The notes: generated from the letters alone by a model not told the origin. Shown: positions 14,387 to 22,177, numbered from the stretch's first letter. The stretch: 24,915 nucleotides of DNA from DAOTVS01 sp034436375 (GCA_034436375.1 DAOTVS010000228.1:1-24915), one strand, 5' to 3'. Numbers and translations: made by a program.

Positions 14387-15346
14387 ATGGCACAGACTAC
14401 GATAGCACACGACGCGGCGCAAGCGGTCGCGGCGCAAGGGAAGGAAGGCAGCCTGCTGCAGCGTATTGCACGCAGCAAGGAAGCCTATCTCCTCCTTGTG
14501 CCAACCTTTGCGCTGGTGCTGACCTTTAGCTACTATCCGGCTTTCTCGGCCATTGTCCACAGCGTCTATGAGTGGAACGGGGCCAACCTCCAACGCTACA
14601 CCGGTTTGGCCAACTTTGTCGCTATCTTCCATGACGCGACCCTGATGGGCTCGATCATGAACCTGATCAAGTTGGCCCTGTTCTCGCTGGTGGTGAATAT
14701 CACCTTCCCGCTGCTGGCCGGGGCGCTGATCTCTCACCTGTTGGACAATCGCCTGGCGTACTTTTACCGCGTGCTCTATGTAATCCCGCTCGTGGTGCCG
14801 GGCATGGTCGTGCTGGGCATCTGGAAGTCGATCTATGCCCCGAATATCGGCTTGATCAACATGATTCTGAAAGGCGTGGGGCTGACGCACCTGGCCCGGC
14901 CCTGGCTGGGCGATTTCAAGCTGGCCCTCTGGGCTGTCATGTTCATCGGGTTCCCATGGTTCGCCGGCATGTCGACGCTGATCTACCTGGCGGGCTTCCA
15001 GGCGATCCCGCGCGAGCTGATGGACGCTTCCTCGATCGATGGCGCCGGCACATGGACGCGCTTCTGGTATGTGGAAATCCCCCTGGTCATGTCACAGATC
15101 AAGCTGATCGTTATCCTCACCGTGATCGGCGCCATGAACAACTTTGCCACGATTATGGTGATGACGAACGGCGGGCCGGGCGTAAATACTATGGTGCCGG
15201 GCCTCTGGCTCTACCGAAACGCCATGTACTATAACAAAATGGGCTATGCCTGCGCTATCGGCACGGCGCTCTTTATCGTCACGCTGGCCCTGACCTATCT
15301 CAACATGCGCTACCTCCAGTCCAGCGTGGAATACACGGGCGCGTAG
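14387..15346 (+). CDS. Carbohydrate ABC transporter permease 1 (MalF/UgpA type)
   Basis: This 319-residue inner-membrane subunit has about six transmembrane segments; the first is YLLLVPTFALVLTFSYYPAF near residues 35-55. The ABC-permease EAA loop reads ELMDASSIDGAGTWTRF, about residues 210-226, where the ATPase docks. The N-terminal 30 residues are cytoplasmic and Ala-rich. Start ATG 14387 has GGAG with 7-nt spacing. It is followed after 12 bp by the second permease, so the two are cotranscribed. No ATPase gene is present; a shared MsmK-like ATPase encoded elsewhere is usual for this family. Confidence 0.92.
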   Translation: MAQTTIAHDAAQAVAAQGKEGSLLQRIARSKEAYLLLVPTFALVLTFSYYPAFSAIVHSVYEWNGANLQRYTGLANFVAIFHDATLMGSIMNLIKLALFSLVVNITFPLLAGALISHLLDNRLAYFYRVLYVIPLVVPGMVVLGIWKSIYAPNIGLINMILKGVGLTHLARPWLGDFKLALWAVMFIGFPWFAGMSTLIYLAGFQAIPRELMDASSIDGAGTWTRFWYVEIPLVMSQIKLIVILTVIGAMNNFATIMVMTNGGPGVNTMVPGLWLYRNAMYYNKMGYACAIGTALFIVTLALTYLNMRYLQSSVEYTGA

Positions 15347-15358
15347 AGGGGGAGAACG

Positions 15359-16186
15359 ATGAGCAAGACGCTGAAACATGACTTTTGGATCCATGTCTTC
15401 CTGATCTTGGCGGCGATCTTGACCTTCTACCCCTTCATCTTCATGGTCATTACGTCGTTCAAAGCCTCAATTGACTTTCAGCACAACTTTTGGGGCCTGC
15501 CACACTGGATCCAACTCTCAAACTATTCTGATGCCTGGACTCGCATCAGCGGCTATGTGATCAACAGCCTGATCGTCTCCACGACCTCAGCCGCTGGCGT
15601 GCTGATTATCGGCAGCATCTCGGCCTTTGTCTTTGCCCGCTTCCGTTTCCCCGGCCGTGAGGTGCTCTTCCTGATGCTGCTGGCGCTGCTGATGATCCCG
15701 GGCATTCTGACGCTGGTGCCGGCCTTCCTCCTCGTCAAGACCCTGGGCCTGATGAACACCTACGGGGCGCTGGTGCTGCCCTACATCGCCGGCGGGCAGA
15801 TCTTTGCCATCTTTATCATGCGCAGCTTTTTCGCCTCGCTGCCCGAGGAACTCTTTGAGTCGGCCCGCATTGATGGCGCCAATACCTTGCGGCTCTACAC
15901 GGGCATCTGCCTGCCGCTTTCCAAGCCCATCCTGGTGACCATCGCCATCATGAACGTCCTGAGCACCTGGAACGACTATATCTGGCCGCTCGTGACCATC
16001 CCTGATGGTAGGCGCTGGACAATCTCCGTGGGCATCGTCAGCTTTGGCAGCCAGTACCTGGGCACCGAAAGCTGGGGGCCCATGTACGCCGGTTATGTGC
16101 TGGCCTCGATCCCGCTGCTCATCCTGTTCATGTTCACCATGCGCTACTTTATCGCCGGCCTGACCTCCGGCGCCATCAAGGCGTAG
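15359..16186 (+). CDS. Carbohydrate ABC transporter permease 2 (MalG/UgpE type)
   Basis: This 275-residue protein has six predicted transmembrane helices. The N-terminal FYPFIFMVITSFK segment and the EAA loop ELFESARIDGANTLRLY (about residues 162-178) are typical of MalG-like subunits. It forms the heterodimeric channel with permease 1. Start ATG 15359 follows GGGGGAG. An inverted decamer-repeat array begins immediately after the stop codon (16184-16186), before the uroporphyrinogen-decarboxylase-like gene. Confidence 0.92.
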   Translation: MSKTLKHDFWIHVFLILAAILTFYPFIFMVITSFKASIDFQHNFWGLPHWIQLSNYSDAWTRISGYVINSLIVSTTSAAGVLIIGSISAFVFARFRFPGREVLFLMLLALLMIPGILTLVPAFLLVKTLGLMNTYGALVLPYIAGGQIFAIFIMRSFFASLPEELFESARIDGANTLRLYTGICLPLSKPILVTIAIMNVLSTWNDYIWPLVTIPDGRRWTISVGIVSFGSQYLGTESWGPMYAGYVLASIPLLILFMFTMRYFIAGLTSGAIKA

Positions 16187-16338
16187 CTCGTGGGAACTCA
16201 CGGGAACTGATGGAACTCAGGGAATTCGGGGAGCTCGTGGGAGACTGCAGATCTGCTCCCACGAGCTCCCTTGAATTTCCACGAGTTCCCGTGAGTTCCT
16301 ATGAGTTCCCCCAATTCCGTCAGTTCTCTCAGTTCCAT
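16187..16338. repeat. Inverted array of decamer repeats around a 15-bp perfect stem
   Basis: Ten-bp units of the type TGGGAACTCA run from 16191 to 16240. Their reverse complements (type ACGAGTTCCC) run from 16261 with clear 10-bp phasing to about 16310, then more loosely to 16336. The centre is a perfect 15-bp stem (16229-16243 with 16256-16270) with a 12-nt loop containing CTGCAG. The array starts directly after the permease stop. As RNA it would make a long imperfect hairpin that could attenuate transcription into the next gene. A second copy of the family lies at 18053-18106. Confidence 0.85.
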
Positions 16339-16358
16339 TCGCGAAAGGCTAAGCTGCC

Positions 16359-17432
16359 ATGAGAAAAGCGATGACGTCTAAGGAGCGGGTCTTGACGGCT
16401 TTTGCCCGGCAAGAGCCGGACCGGGTGCCGGTCGACTATGACGCCAACCCGGGCATCGATGGCCGGCTCAAAGCGCATTTTGGGCTGGCCGCCGATGATA
16501 ACGAAGGCCTGCGCCGGGCGCTGGGCGTGGATTTCCGGAGCATACACCCACGCTATACCGGCCCCAAGCTGCATGCGGACGTCCCCGGCCGCTCGGTCGA
16601 TAACTGGGGCATCCACCGGCGCTGGGTGGAGCACGAGTCGGGGGGCTATTGGGATTACTGCGACTTTCCGCTCAAGGATGCAGACGAGGAGCAGGTCGCC
16701 AATTGGCCCATGCCCTCGCCGGATGATTTCGATTACTCGGGTATCGCCGCGGCCTGCCGGGAATACGGGCAGTATGCCGTCAACGGCGCGGGCGGGTTTG
16801 GCGATATCATCAACGGCAACGGCATGCTGCGCACCATGGAGCAGACGCTGGTCGATCTGCTCACGGATGACCCTGCCGGCCTCCTTTTGGCCGATCGGCG
16901 CATGAACATTCAGATCGAGATCACCGCCCGCATTCTGGAGGCGGCCAAGGGCGGCGTGGATTTCATCTGGATGGGCGAGGACCTGGGCACGCAGAAAGGG
17001 CCCATGATCAGCATGGCTGTTTTCAACAAACATATCCGCCCGCGTTATCAGAAGTACTGCGACCTGGCCCACGCTTACAACCTGCCAGTGATGATGCACT
17101 GCTGCGGCTCGAGCAGCTGGGCTTTCGACAGCTTTGTGGAGATGGGCATCCATGTGGTCGATACACTCCAGCCGGAGGCGGCCTACATGGCGCCTGAGTA
17201 CCTCAAGCAGCGCTATGGGGACCGGCTGGCCTTCCACGGCTGTATCTCAACCGCGGGCCCGGTCGCCTATGGCAGCGTCGATGAGGTCGTGGCCGAATGC
17301 CGCCGTACGCTGGAGATCATGATGCCCGGCGGAGGGTACTGCTTCGCGCCCACCCATGCCCTGCAGGACAACTCACCGACTGAGAATGTGTTAGCCATGT
17401 ATGAGGCGGCTCGTGCCTACGGCTGTTACTAG
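16359..17432 (+). CDS. Uroporphyrinogen decarboxylase-like protein (URO-D / MtaA superfamily)
   Basis: This 357-residue protein begins MTSKERVLTAFARQEPDRVPV from Met5, the standard opening of the URO-D superfamily TIM barrel. A metal-type H-x-C motif is at His247-Cys249 (MMHCCGS). Where corrinoid methyltransferases of the MtaA type carry a third Cys, this protein has His333 (APTHALQDNSPTEN). It is therefore unlikely to be a haem enzyme and more likely belongs to the uncharacterised group found beside sugar ABC transporters. It follows the two permeases on the same strand, 172 bp after a repeat hairpin. Its reaction is unknown; sugar demethylation or methyl transfer is a speculation. Start is ATG 16359 or ATG 16371. 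Confidence 0.8.
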   Translation: MRKAMTSKERVLTAFARQEPDRVPVDYDANPGIDGRLKAHFGLAADDNEGLRRALGVDFRSIHPRYTGPKLHADVPGRSVDNWGIHRRWVEHESGGYWDYCDFPLKDADEEQVANWPMPSPDDFDYSGIAAACREYGQYAVNGAGGFGDIINGNGMLRTMEQTLVDLLTDDPAGLLLADRRMNIQIEITARILEAAKGGVDFIWMGEDLGTQKGPMISMAVFNKHIRPRYQKYCDLAHAYNLPVMMHCCGSSSWAFDSFVEMGIHVVDTLQPEAAYMAPEYLKQRYGDRLAFHGCISTAGPVAYGSVDEVVAECRRTLEIMMPGGGYCFAPTHALQDNSPTENVLAMYEAARAYGCY

Positions 17433-17439
17433 ACGGGTT

Positions 17440-18039
17440 TCAGGGAGAGTGCCCGTGCCGGATTATCGCAAGCCCGATAGGCGATGCTTTCTCGGCCAAG
17501 AACACTCTTCCATTCTGGGCAACGATGACATAAAGTAGGAGATGCCTGGCGTCCGCGCGGAGAGCAGCTCGAGGTGGTAGATCTTGTTTGATTCCAGAGC
17601 GGTGGTGAGCGGTCTAGCGGTGGTGAGCGGCCCGGGTTCCTTGAGGCGGGCCAGCACCTCGGCGATCAGCGCCGGGTCCTGGGTCTTTTGCAGCAGAGGG
17701 TTGAGCCCCGTTTTGGCAGCCAGCCGTAGTGCGCTGATCGGGAGGCTCTGGGGGTCGAACACGGGAACATCCGCACGGCGGTAGACGAGATCGGGGAACA
17801 TGAAACCGGTCAGGGTAATACAGTCAGGGTTGGCGCCCTGCCCGGCAGTGGACGTACAGCACACCGTTCAGGGCCAGTGTGTCTGTCACGCGCTCGCCAT
17901 CGGCCGCATGCCCCTCGGCTGCTGCATAGATAGGCAGCGGCCGCTCGCGCCAGATGAGCAGGCCAGTCACGGCAGCGATGCCGGCAACGAACAATGCTAT
18001 CGCCACGCCAAGGGTCAATAGCAAGCGTCTCTTCTTCAT
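17440..18039 (-). pseudogene. Membrane-anchored hypothetical gene with two compensating frameshifts
   Basis: Three frame segments join into one protein-like sequence. Segment 1 runs from ATG 18039 (AAGGA 5 nt upstream) to about 17840 and has a basic start, one transmembrane helix (LLLTLGVAIALFVAGIAAV) and LNGVLYVHC. Segment 2 (about 17840-17535) reads GANPDCITLTGFMFPDLVYR and ends LLSARTPGISYF. Segment 3 reads VIVAQNGRVFLAEKASPIGL and stops at 17440-17442. One extra base, in a GGG run near 17840, and one missing base, in a TTT run near 17530, would explain it. The net frame is restored and the total is exactly 200 codons with the stop. Either both are sequencing errors or it is a decayed gene. 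I do not recognise the family. Its stop converges on the URO-D-like gene with a 7-bp gap. Confidence 0.65.
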
Positions 18040-18052
18040 GAGCATCCTTATC

Positions 18053-18106
18053 CCGTCAGTTCCCTCAGTTCCTACGAGCTCCCATGAGTCCCCACGAGTT
18101 CCCCCG
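18053..18106. repeat. Second copy of the decamer repeat family, overlapping the LigD-Pol 3' end
   Basis: Units such as GTCAGTTCCC, ACGAGCTCCC and ACGAGTTCCC match those of the array at 16187-16338. Here only one orientation is present, so there is no hairpin. The repeat fills the gap between the disrupted gene and the LigD-Pol gene and encodes the last ten or so codons and stop of the latter. Confidence 0.75.
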
Positions 18107-18989
18107 GCAGCATCTGCGGCTCGAGCAGCGGCGCCAACAGGTCACCTACCTTTTGCAGGCGCGGCAGCACCGTCAGCATCGTCCAATCTGTCGGGCGCAC
18201 GCGGCCGGCCGACACCTCTTCCCAGGTCAGCGGAGTAGAGACGGTGGCCTCGGGCACGGCGCGCAGGCTGTAGGGGGCCACAATGCTTTTTGCGTGCCCG
18301 TTCTGGCTGTAATCGATCAACACCCGCCCGTCACGCGCGGCGAGGGACTTGTCGAGGGTGATCAACTCGGGGCGCTCGGCGCTGACTTGCCGTGCAACCC
18401 CTTCCACCCAGGCGCGCACCTGCGGGAAGGTATACCGGCGTTCCAGGGGCACGAGCACGTGCAGGCCGTGGCGGCCCGTGGTCTTGGCATAGGCACGCAC
18501 CCCCGTCTGCTCGAGCGCCCGGTGCAGATGGCGGGCGACCTCCAGGCAGGCAGGAAAGCCCACCTCGGGCCCTGGGTCGAGGTCAAAAACGGCCAGGTCC
18601 GGCAGAGTGGGCCGGTCGGCGCGCGCGAGCCAGGTGTGTAGCTCGATGCAGGCCTCGTCGGCAGCCCACACCAGGTCAGGCAGGGCATCGATGATGAGCA
18701 TGTCAATGCTGCGCTGTGGCGTTTCATAGCGCCAGCGGTGCAGCCAGGCCGGGGCCGACTCGGGGACCTGCCAGCGAAAATAGCTGGCGCCGGTGACTCC
18801 ATCGGGGAAGGGCTTCATGATGAATGGGCGCTTGCGCAGGTGGGGCAGCAAGTAGGGCGAAACGGCGATGTAATAGTGCACCATATCGGCCTTGGTGAGC
18901 CCGAGGTCCGGCCAGAAGACCTTATCCTGGTGATGCAGGCTGACCAGGGTGACATCGACATTGACTTGAGCAGAAGCCAGTATGCTCAT
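18072..18989 (-). CDS. ligD: LigD-type DNA polymerase/primase (PolDom) for non-homologous end joining
   Basis: This stand-alone 305-residue LigD polymerase domain is an archaeo-eukaryotic primase-type enzyme that fills and extends ends during bacterial NHEJ. Motif I is FDLDPG (about 139-144, two catalytic Asp), motif II TTGRHGLHV (about 170-178) and motif III VLIDYSQNGHAKSIVAPYS (about 226-244). Substrate motifs KPFPDGV and ASYFRWQVP are also present. There is no ligase or phosphoesterase domain. Start ATG 18989 overlaps the Ku stop by 4 bp (ATGA), so the two are translationally coupled. The C-terminus (GELVGTHGSS) is encoded within a dispersed decamer repeat and may be acquired. Confidence 0.88.
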   Translation of the reverse strand: MSILASAQVNVDVTLVSLHHQDKVFWPDLGLTKADMVHYYIAVSPYLLPHLRKRPFIMKPFPDGVTGASYFRWQVPESAPAWLHRWRYETPQRSIDMLIIDALPDLVWAADEACIELHTWLARADRPTLPDLAVFDLDPGPEVGFPACLEVARHLHRALEQTGVRAYAKTTGRHGLHVLVPLERRYTFPQVRAWVEGVARQVSAERPELITLDKSLAARDGRVLIDYSQNGHAKSIVAPYSLRAVPEATVSTPLTWEEVSAGRVRPTDWTMLTVLPRLQKVGDLLAPLLEPQMLPGELVGTHGSS

Positions 18990-19753
18990 GGCTGCTCGCG
19001 CCGGCTCTCGGCGGCGGCGCTCAGGCTGGCCTGCAATTCACCCAGCAGGCCTGCGGGGCGTTCCTGAGCCTCCGCCGCACGCGCCTCGGCCTTTTTCTCG
19101 ATGATGCTCATTAGCCGCTCGTAATACCGGTCGGCAGCTTGCTCTGGCCTGAAGGGCGCAGCCAGACTCTCGATCAGGCGGATGGCCGTCCGCAGCTCGC
19201 GCGGCGACGCGGCGCCATGGGGCAGGTCAAGCTGCGCCGGCGGGCGCACCTCATCGGCGTAAAAAAGCGTCTCGACGACCAGAGCGTCTTCCAACGGCCG
19301 GATCGAGGCCCGTGCCTCGCGGCCGCGCATCGTCATGTGCGCCACAGCCACGCGCGCCGTCTGCCGCATGGCCTGCTGCAGCAGGCTATAGGCGGGCCGG
19401 CCCTCGGGCGTCGGCTCGGCATAGTAGGCGGTGTCATAGTAGAGGGGATCGATCTCCGTTTGATCGATGAATTGCTCGATCTCAAGCCGCCGCTCTTTCT
19501 CGGCTGTGGCCCGCTCCAGTTCCTCCGGCTCCAACACGATATATGCGTTGGGAGCCACCTCGTAGCCACGCACCACTTCTTCCCAGGGGACGATCTCTTC
19601 GTGCACCGGGCAGTAACGCCGGGTCACGAGGGGTGTGCGGCACTCGCGGTGCAGATAACGAAAGCGGGCACGGTGCTCCTCGACGGCGCGGTAGAGCCGC
19701 ACCGGGATGTTCACCAGGCCAAAGCCAATTGTTCCAGTCCAACTCGCGCGCAT
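18986..19753 (-). CDS. ku: Bacterial Ku, DNA end-binding protein of NHEJ
   Basis: This 255-residue homodimeric Ku core threads onto broken DNA ends and recruits LigD. The family opening WTGTIGFGLVNIPVRLY is at residues 5-21. YLHRECRTPLVTRRYCPVHEEIV (33-55) carries the zinc-ribbon-like Cys/His region, EEVVRGYEVAPNAYIVL follows, and PYSLL-like GRPAYSLLQQAM lies near 118-129. The helical arm and a short Glu/Ala-rich C-terminus complete it. Start ATG 19753 follows GGAG. A perfect palindrome GGATGT-T-ACATCC (19770-19782) lies 17 bp upstream and is a possible operator. The gene heads the Ku/LigD-Pol pair; a separate ATP-dependent ligase would be needed from elsewhere in the genome. Confidence 0.92.
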   Translation of the reverse strand: MRASWTGTIGFGLVNIPVRLYRAVEEHRARFRYLHRECRTPLVTRRYCPVHEEIVPWEEVVRGYEVAPNAYIVLEPEELERATAEKERRLEIEQFIDQTEIDPLYYDTAYYAEPTPEGRPAYSLLQQAMRQTARVAVAHMTMRGREARASIRPLEDALVVETLFYADEVRPPAQLDLPHGAASPRELRTAIRLIESLAAPFRPEQAADRYYERLMSIIEKKAEARAAEAQERPAGLLGELQASLSAAAESRREQP

Positions 19754-19769
19754 GGGTTCTGCTCCAGAT

Positions 19770-19782
19770 GGATGTTACATCC
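19770..19782. promoter_or_regulatory. Palindromic candidate operator upstream of ku
   Basis: GGATGT-T-ACATCC is a perfect 6-bp-armed palindrome 17 bp upstream of the Ku start codon. The sequence AGATGGATG occurs again 23 bp further upstream of ku. No strong -10/-35 pair is evident, so the regulatory role is an inference from position. Confidence 0.3.
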
Positions 19783-19860
19783 GTGATCAGATGGATGCAG
19801 CAACTACCATGCCAGACATGATGGTGGCTCTGCCGATGCGGGCTCAGCCTTGTGCAAGTA

Positions 19861-20712
19861 CTATGTCTCTGCTCCGGCCAGGGGTTGCCAGCGCCAGCCA
19901 TCTCCCTGCGGCGCTACGTGCCCCACACCGGGGAAAGGCAGGTGAGAGCCGAAAACCAGAGCATGCCGCGCCGCAGCCTGGTCCAGAATCAGCGCTTTAT
20001 CCTTCTCGGCCTGATCGGGGTGGGCATCGAAGGCCCATGGCCAGGCGGGGTGTTCCATCAGCACCGGGTGGCCCGCAACATCCGCCAAGTGAAACAGGGT
20101 TTGGCCGGCCGACGCCATCGCGATAGCCGTGTGCCCGGGGCGATGCCCGGGGGCCGGGATGAGCTGAAAGCCCGGCAAGAACTCAGCCCCCGGCTCGACG
20201 ACCTGGACCCGCCCCTGGAGCAAAGGCAGCACCTTGCGGGCATTGGCCGTCAAGAATGGGGGCCACTTGGCCACAATCGCCTCGTTGGACCAAAAATCCC
20301 AGGCGTCTTGCAGCAAGACATAGCCGGCGTTCGGGAAGGTCAACTGATTGTCAGCAGTCACAATGCCGCCAACATGGTCGGCGTCGAAATGGGTGATGAT
20401 CAGCGTGTCAATGTCGGCGGGCGCAATATCCTCATCCTGCAGCCGATCCAATAGGGTCCCCGTCCGCCGCTCGCCGCCCTGCCCCCAACCGGCGTCGACC
20501 AGGATCCGGTGCTGGCCCGCCTGGATATAGAGGCAGTTAAAGTATACGGTCGCTTCGGTAGGTGAGTAACCGCGCTCGACCAGAGCCTGGCGCCACTGCT
20601 CGCTGGGGATGCCCCGGACAACATCCTCGGCCGGTGTCACTTCACTACCGTCACTGAGGGCGACGCATTCGATCGCCCCGACTCGAAAGTGGTAATTGGC
20701 AGTGCCGTTCAC
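19861..20712 (-). CDS. MBL-fold metallo-hydrolase
   Basis: This 283-residue metallo-beta-lactamase-fold hydrolase resembles the lactonase / organophosphate-hydrolase-like group. Segments include CLYIQAGQHRILVDAGWG (about 60-77), the metal motif THFDADHVGG (about 107-116), PGHRPGHTAI (the third metal His) and LFHLADVAGHP (bridging Asp). The usual HxHxDH motif is HxDxDH here, as in ComEC-type MBL proteins; this may change metal affinity. A final His (FGSHLPFPG) is present. Start GTG 20712 has AGAAGGA upstream. The substrate is unknown. It sits between Ku and the orphan sugar-binding protein with no clear functional link. Confidence 0.82.
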   Translation of the reverse strand: MNGTANYHFRVGAIECVALSDGSEVTPAEDVVRGIPSEQWRQALVERGYSPTEATVYFNCLYIQAGQHRILVDAGWGQGGERRTGTLLDRLQDEDIAPADIDTLIITHFDADHVGGIVTADNQLTFPNAGYVLLQDAWDFWSNEAIVAKWPPFLTANARKVLPLLQGRVQVVEPGAEFLPGFQLIPAPGHRPGHTAIAMASAGQTLFHLADVAGHPVLMEHPAWPWAFDAHPDQAEKDKALILDQAAARHALVFGSHLPFPGVGHVAPQGDGWRWQPLAGAET

Positions 20713-20743
20713 AAGGAATTCCTTCTATTCGTTGATCTCGTCA

Positions 20744-20760
20744 CGCCCGCGCAGCGGGCG
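20744..20760. terminator. GC-rich hairpin between MBL hydrolase and binding-protein genes
   Basis: CGCCCGC and GCGGGCG form a perfect 7-bp stem with loop GCA, in the 133-bp gap. It lacks a U tract on either strand, so termination is uncertain; it may instead be an mRNA-stabilising hairpin. Confidence 0.35.
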
Positions 20761-20828
20761 CATCGCGGCTTATCCCAGCCGCCGCGCCCGTGTGACTCTT
20801 GTAGGACGGGCCTGCTCATGCTGCAAGA

Positions 20829-20846
20829 AGCGGGCCTGCCCCCGCT
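20829..20846 (-). terminator. Possible terminator hairpin overlapping the stop of the binding-protein gene
   Basis: On the minus strand AGCGGG, loop GGCAGG and CCCGCT form a 6-bp GC-rich stem followed by a short TCTT. The stem begins within the TGA stop codon of the orphan sugar-binding protein. It is short, so only weak termination is expected. Confidence 0.3.
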
Positions 20847-22177
20847 CAGCCCTCATTGGTGGGCGTCGGCTGCGGCCAGCCCTCGATGATCAGGTCGTTG
20901 ATCTGAGGCACGGTCTTGTCGATGGCCTCCCGGATGGTCTGCGTGCCCTCCATGATGCTTTTCAGCAGCGATTCCAGCAGGCTGCTCACCTCCCCAGTGT
21001 TGGGCGTCACCTCGGTCAGTTGGCCATTCTGCACACCGGTCTGCACCAGGTCCCAATCGATGTCGATGTTCGGGTCGATGTAGGGTTTCTTCTCGTTGAC
21101 GCTCTTGCGCGCGCAGGGCACCCGCAGGGCAGCGGAGAAGGTCCTGAGTACTTCGGGGCCGGTGACATATTTGAGCAACTGCCAGGCGGCAGCGGTGTGC
21201 CGTGTATGTGCACTGATAACCTGCGAGCCGGCCAACAGCAGGTTTGCGGCCTTGCGGTTTTGGGGGGCCGGGGCCAGCGTCCACTTGAAAGGGACGTCCT
21301 TCCAGGATTGGACCATGTAGAGCGCGTCTTCATACATGGCGAGTTGCCCGCTGCGGAAGAGGCGATAACTTCCGCCCAGCTTGGCGGTGGCGTCGGGAAT
21401 GGCCTTGTCGGCCAGCGCCAGGTCGGCCCAGAACTGGAGCGCATCGGTGGCCTCGGGCTGGTCCAGGAGGCACTTGGTACGGTCGGAGTTGAAAACCTCA
21501 CCTCCGTTTTGCCAGATGTGCTCGCCCATCTGCCAGAAAGTGTCGATGGGCGCGCCGCCCCATTGGTTCTTTTCCGGGTTGGTCAGATGGATAGCGGCAA
21601 CCTTATAGTCCTCCCAGGTCCAGCTGGAGGCGGGCAGGGGCACGCCGGCGGCCTGGAAGAGGTCCTTGTTGACAAACAAGAAATAGGGCGTGCAGACCCA
21701 GGGAAGCGCCCAGAGCTGGCCATTGAAGCGGCTATTGGCCAGGAACTGCTCGTAAAAGTCCGCCAGATCGAACCGGGTATCATCGGCCAGGAAGGGGTCC
21801 AGCGAGAGAATGTACCCCTGGCGAGCCCAAACAGGGACGGTCTCATCGGTCAGCAGGTGCACATCGGCCGGCTCACCCGAGGCCTCCATCTCGATGATGC
21901 GGGCAAAGGGGTCTCCCTCGAGGGCCACGTCCTCGACCTCCACATCCGGAGCCAGGCCTGTATCGTTGAACGAGAGCGCTGCTTTGCCCAGCAGGTCGAA
22001 CTCCTGCCCGGCCGGACGGGCATAGATCAGCTTGGCCTTTTCCTGGGCGGGCGGAGGCGTGGGGGTGGGTGTGGGATGCTTGAAGAGCGATGCGCAGCCG
22101 GAGAGCGCTCCGGCGGCCACAGTGAGCGCGGCGCCACGCAACAGCTCGCGCCGGGTCAATTTGCGGGTCAGCTCCAT
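20846..22177 (-). CDS. Orphan sugar ABC transporter substrate-binding lipoprotein
   Basis: This 443-residue SBP_bac_1-type protein has a twin-arginine signal TRRELLRG (8-15) and lipobox LSGC (Cys28). A short PTPTPTPPP linker follows and then the binding domain (VWARQGYILSLDPFLADD, YFLFVNKDLFQAAGVPLP, TWEDYKVAA, FRSGQLAMYED). These are hallmarks of extracellular sugar capture. Unlike the first binding protein it has no adjacent permeases; the downstream gene is the MBL hydrolase and the upstream one an MFS transporter. Start ATG 22177 follows AAGGAG. It may serve a transporter encoded elsewhere or act as a sensor of external sugar. Confidence 0.88.
   Translation of the reverse strand: MELTRKLTRRELLRGAALTVAAGALSGCASLFKHPTPTPTPPPAQEKAKLIYARPAGQEFDLLGKAALSFNDTGLAPDVEVEDVALEGDPFARIIEMEASGEPADVHLLTDETVPVWARQGYILSLDPFLADDTRFDLADFYEQFLANSRFNGQLWALPWVCTPYFLFVNKDLFQAAGVPLPASSWTWEDYKVAAIHLTNPEKNQWGGAPIDTFWQMGEHIWQNGGEVFNSDRTKCLLDQPEATDALQFWADLALADKAIPDATAKLGGSYRLFRSGQLAMYEDALYMVQSWKDVPFKWTLAPAPQNRKAANLLLAGSQVISAHTRHTAAAWQLLKYVTGPEVLRTFSAALRVPCARKSVNEKKPYIDPNIDIDWDLVQTGVQNGQLTEVTPNTGEVSSLLESLLKSIMEGTQTIREAIDKTVPQINDLIIEGWPQPTPTNEG

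Noticed and set aside
12584..14890. 768-codon minus-strand frame opposite the sugar-binding protein
   Set aside because: Despite its length it is antisense to a well-supported gene, has His/Asp/Gly-rich low-information sequence and no recognisable domain.
16187..16338. CRISPR-like array
   Set aside because: The units are 10 bp and contiguous with no unique spacers, and they invert around a central stem; this is not a CRISPR pattern.
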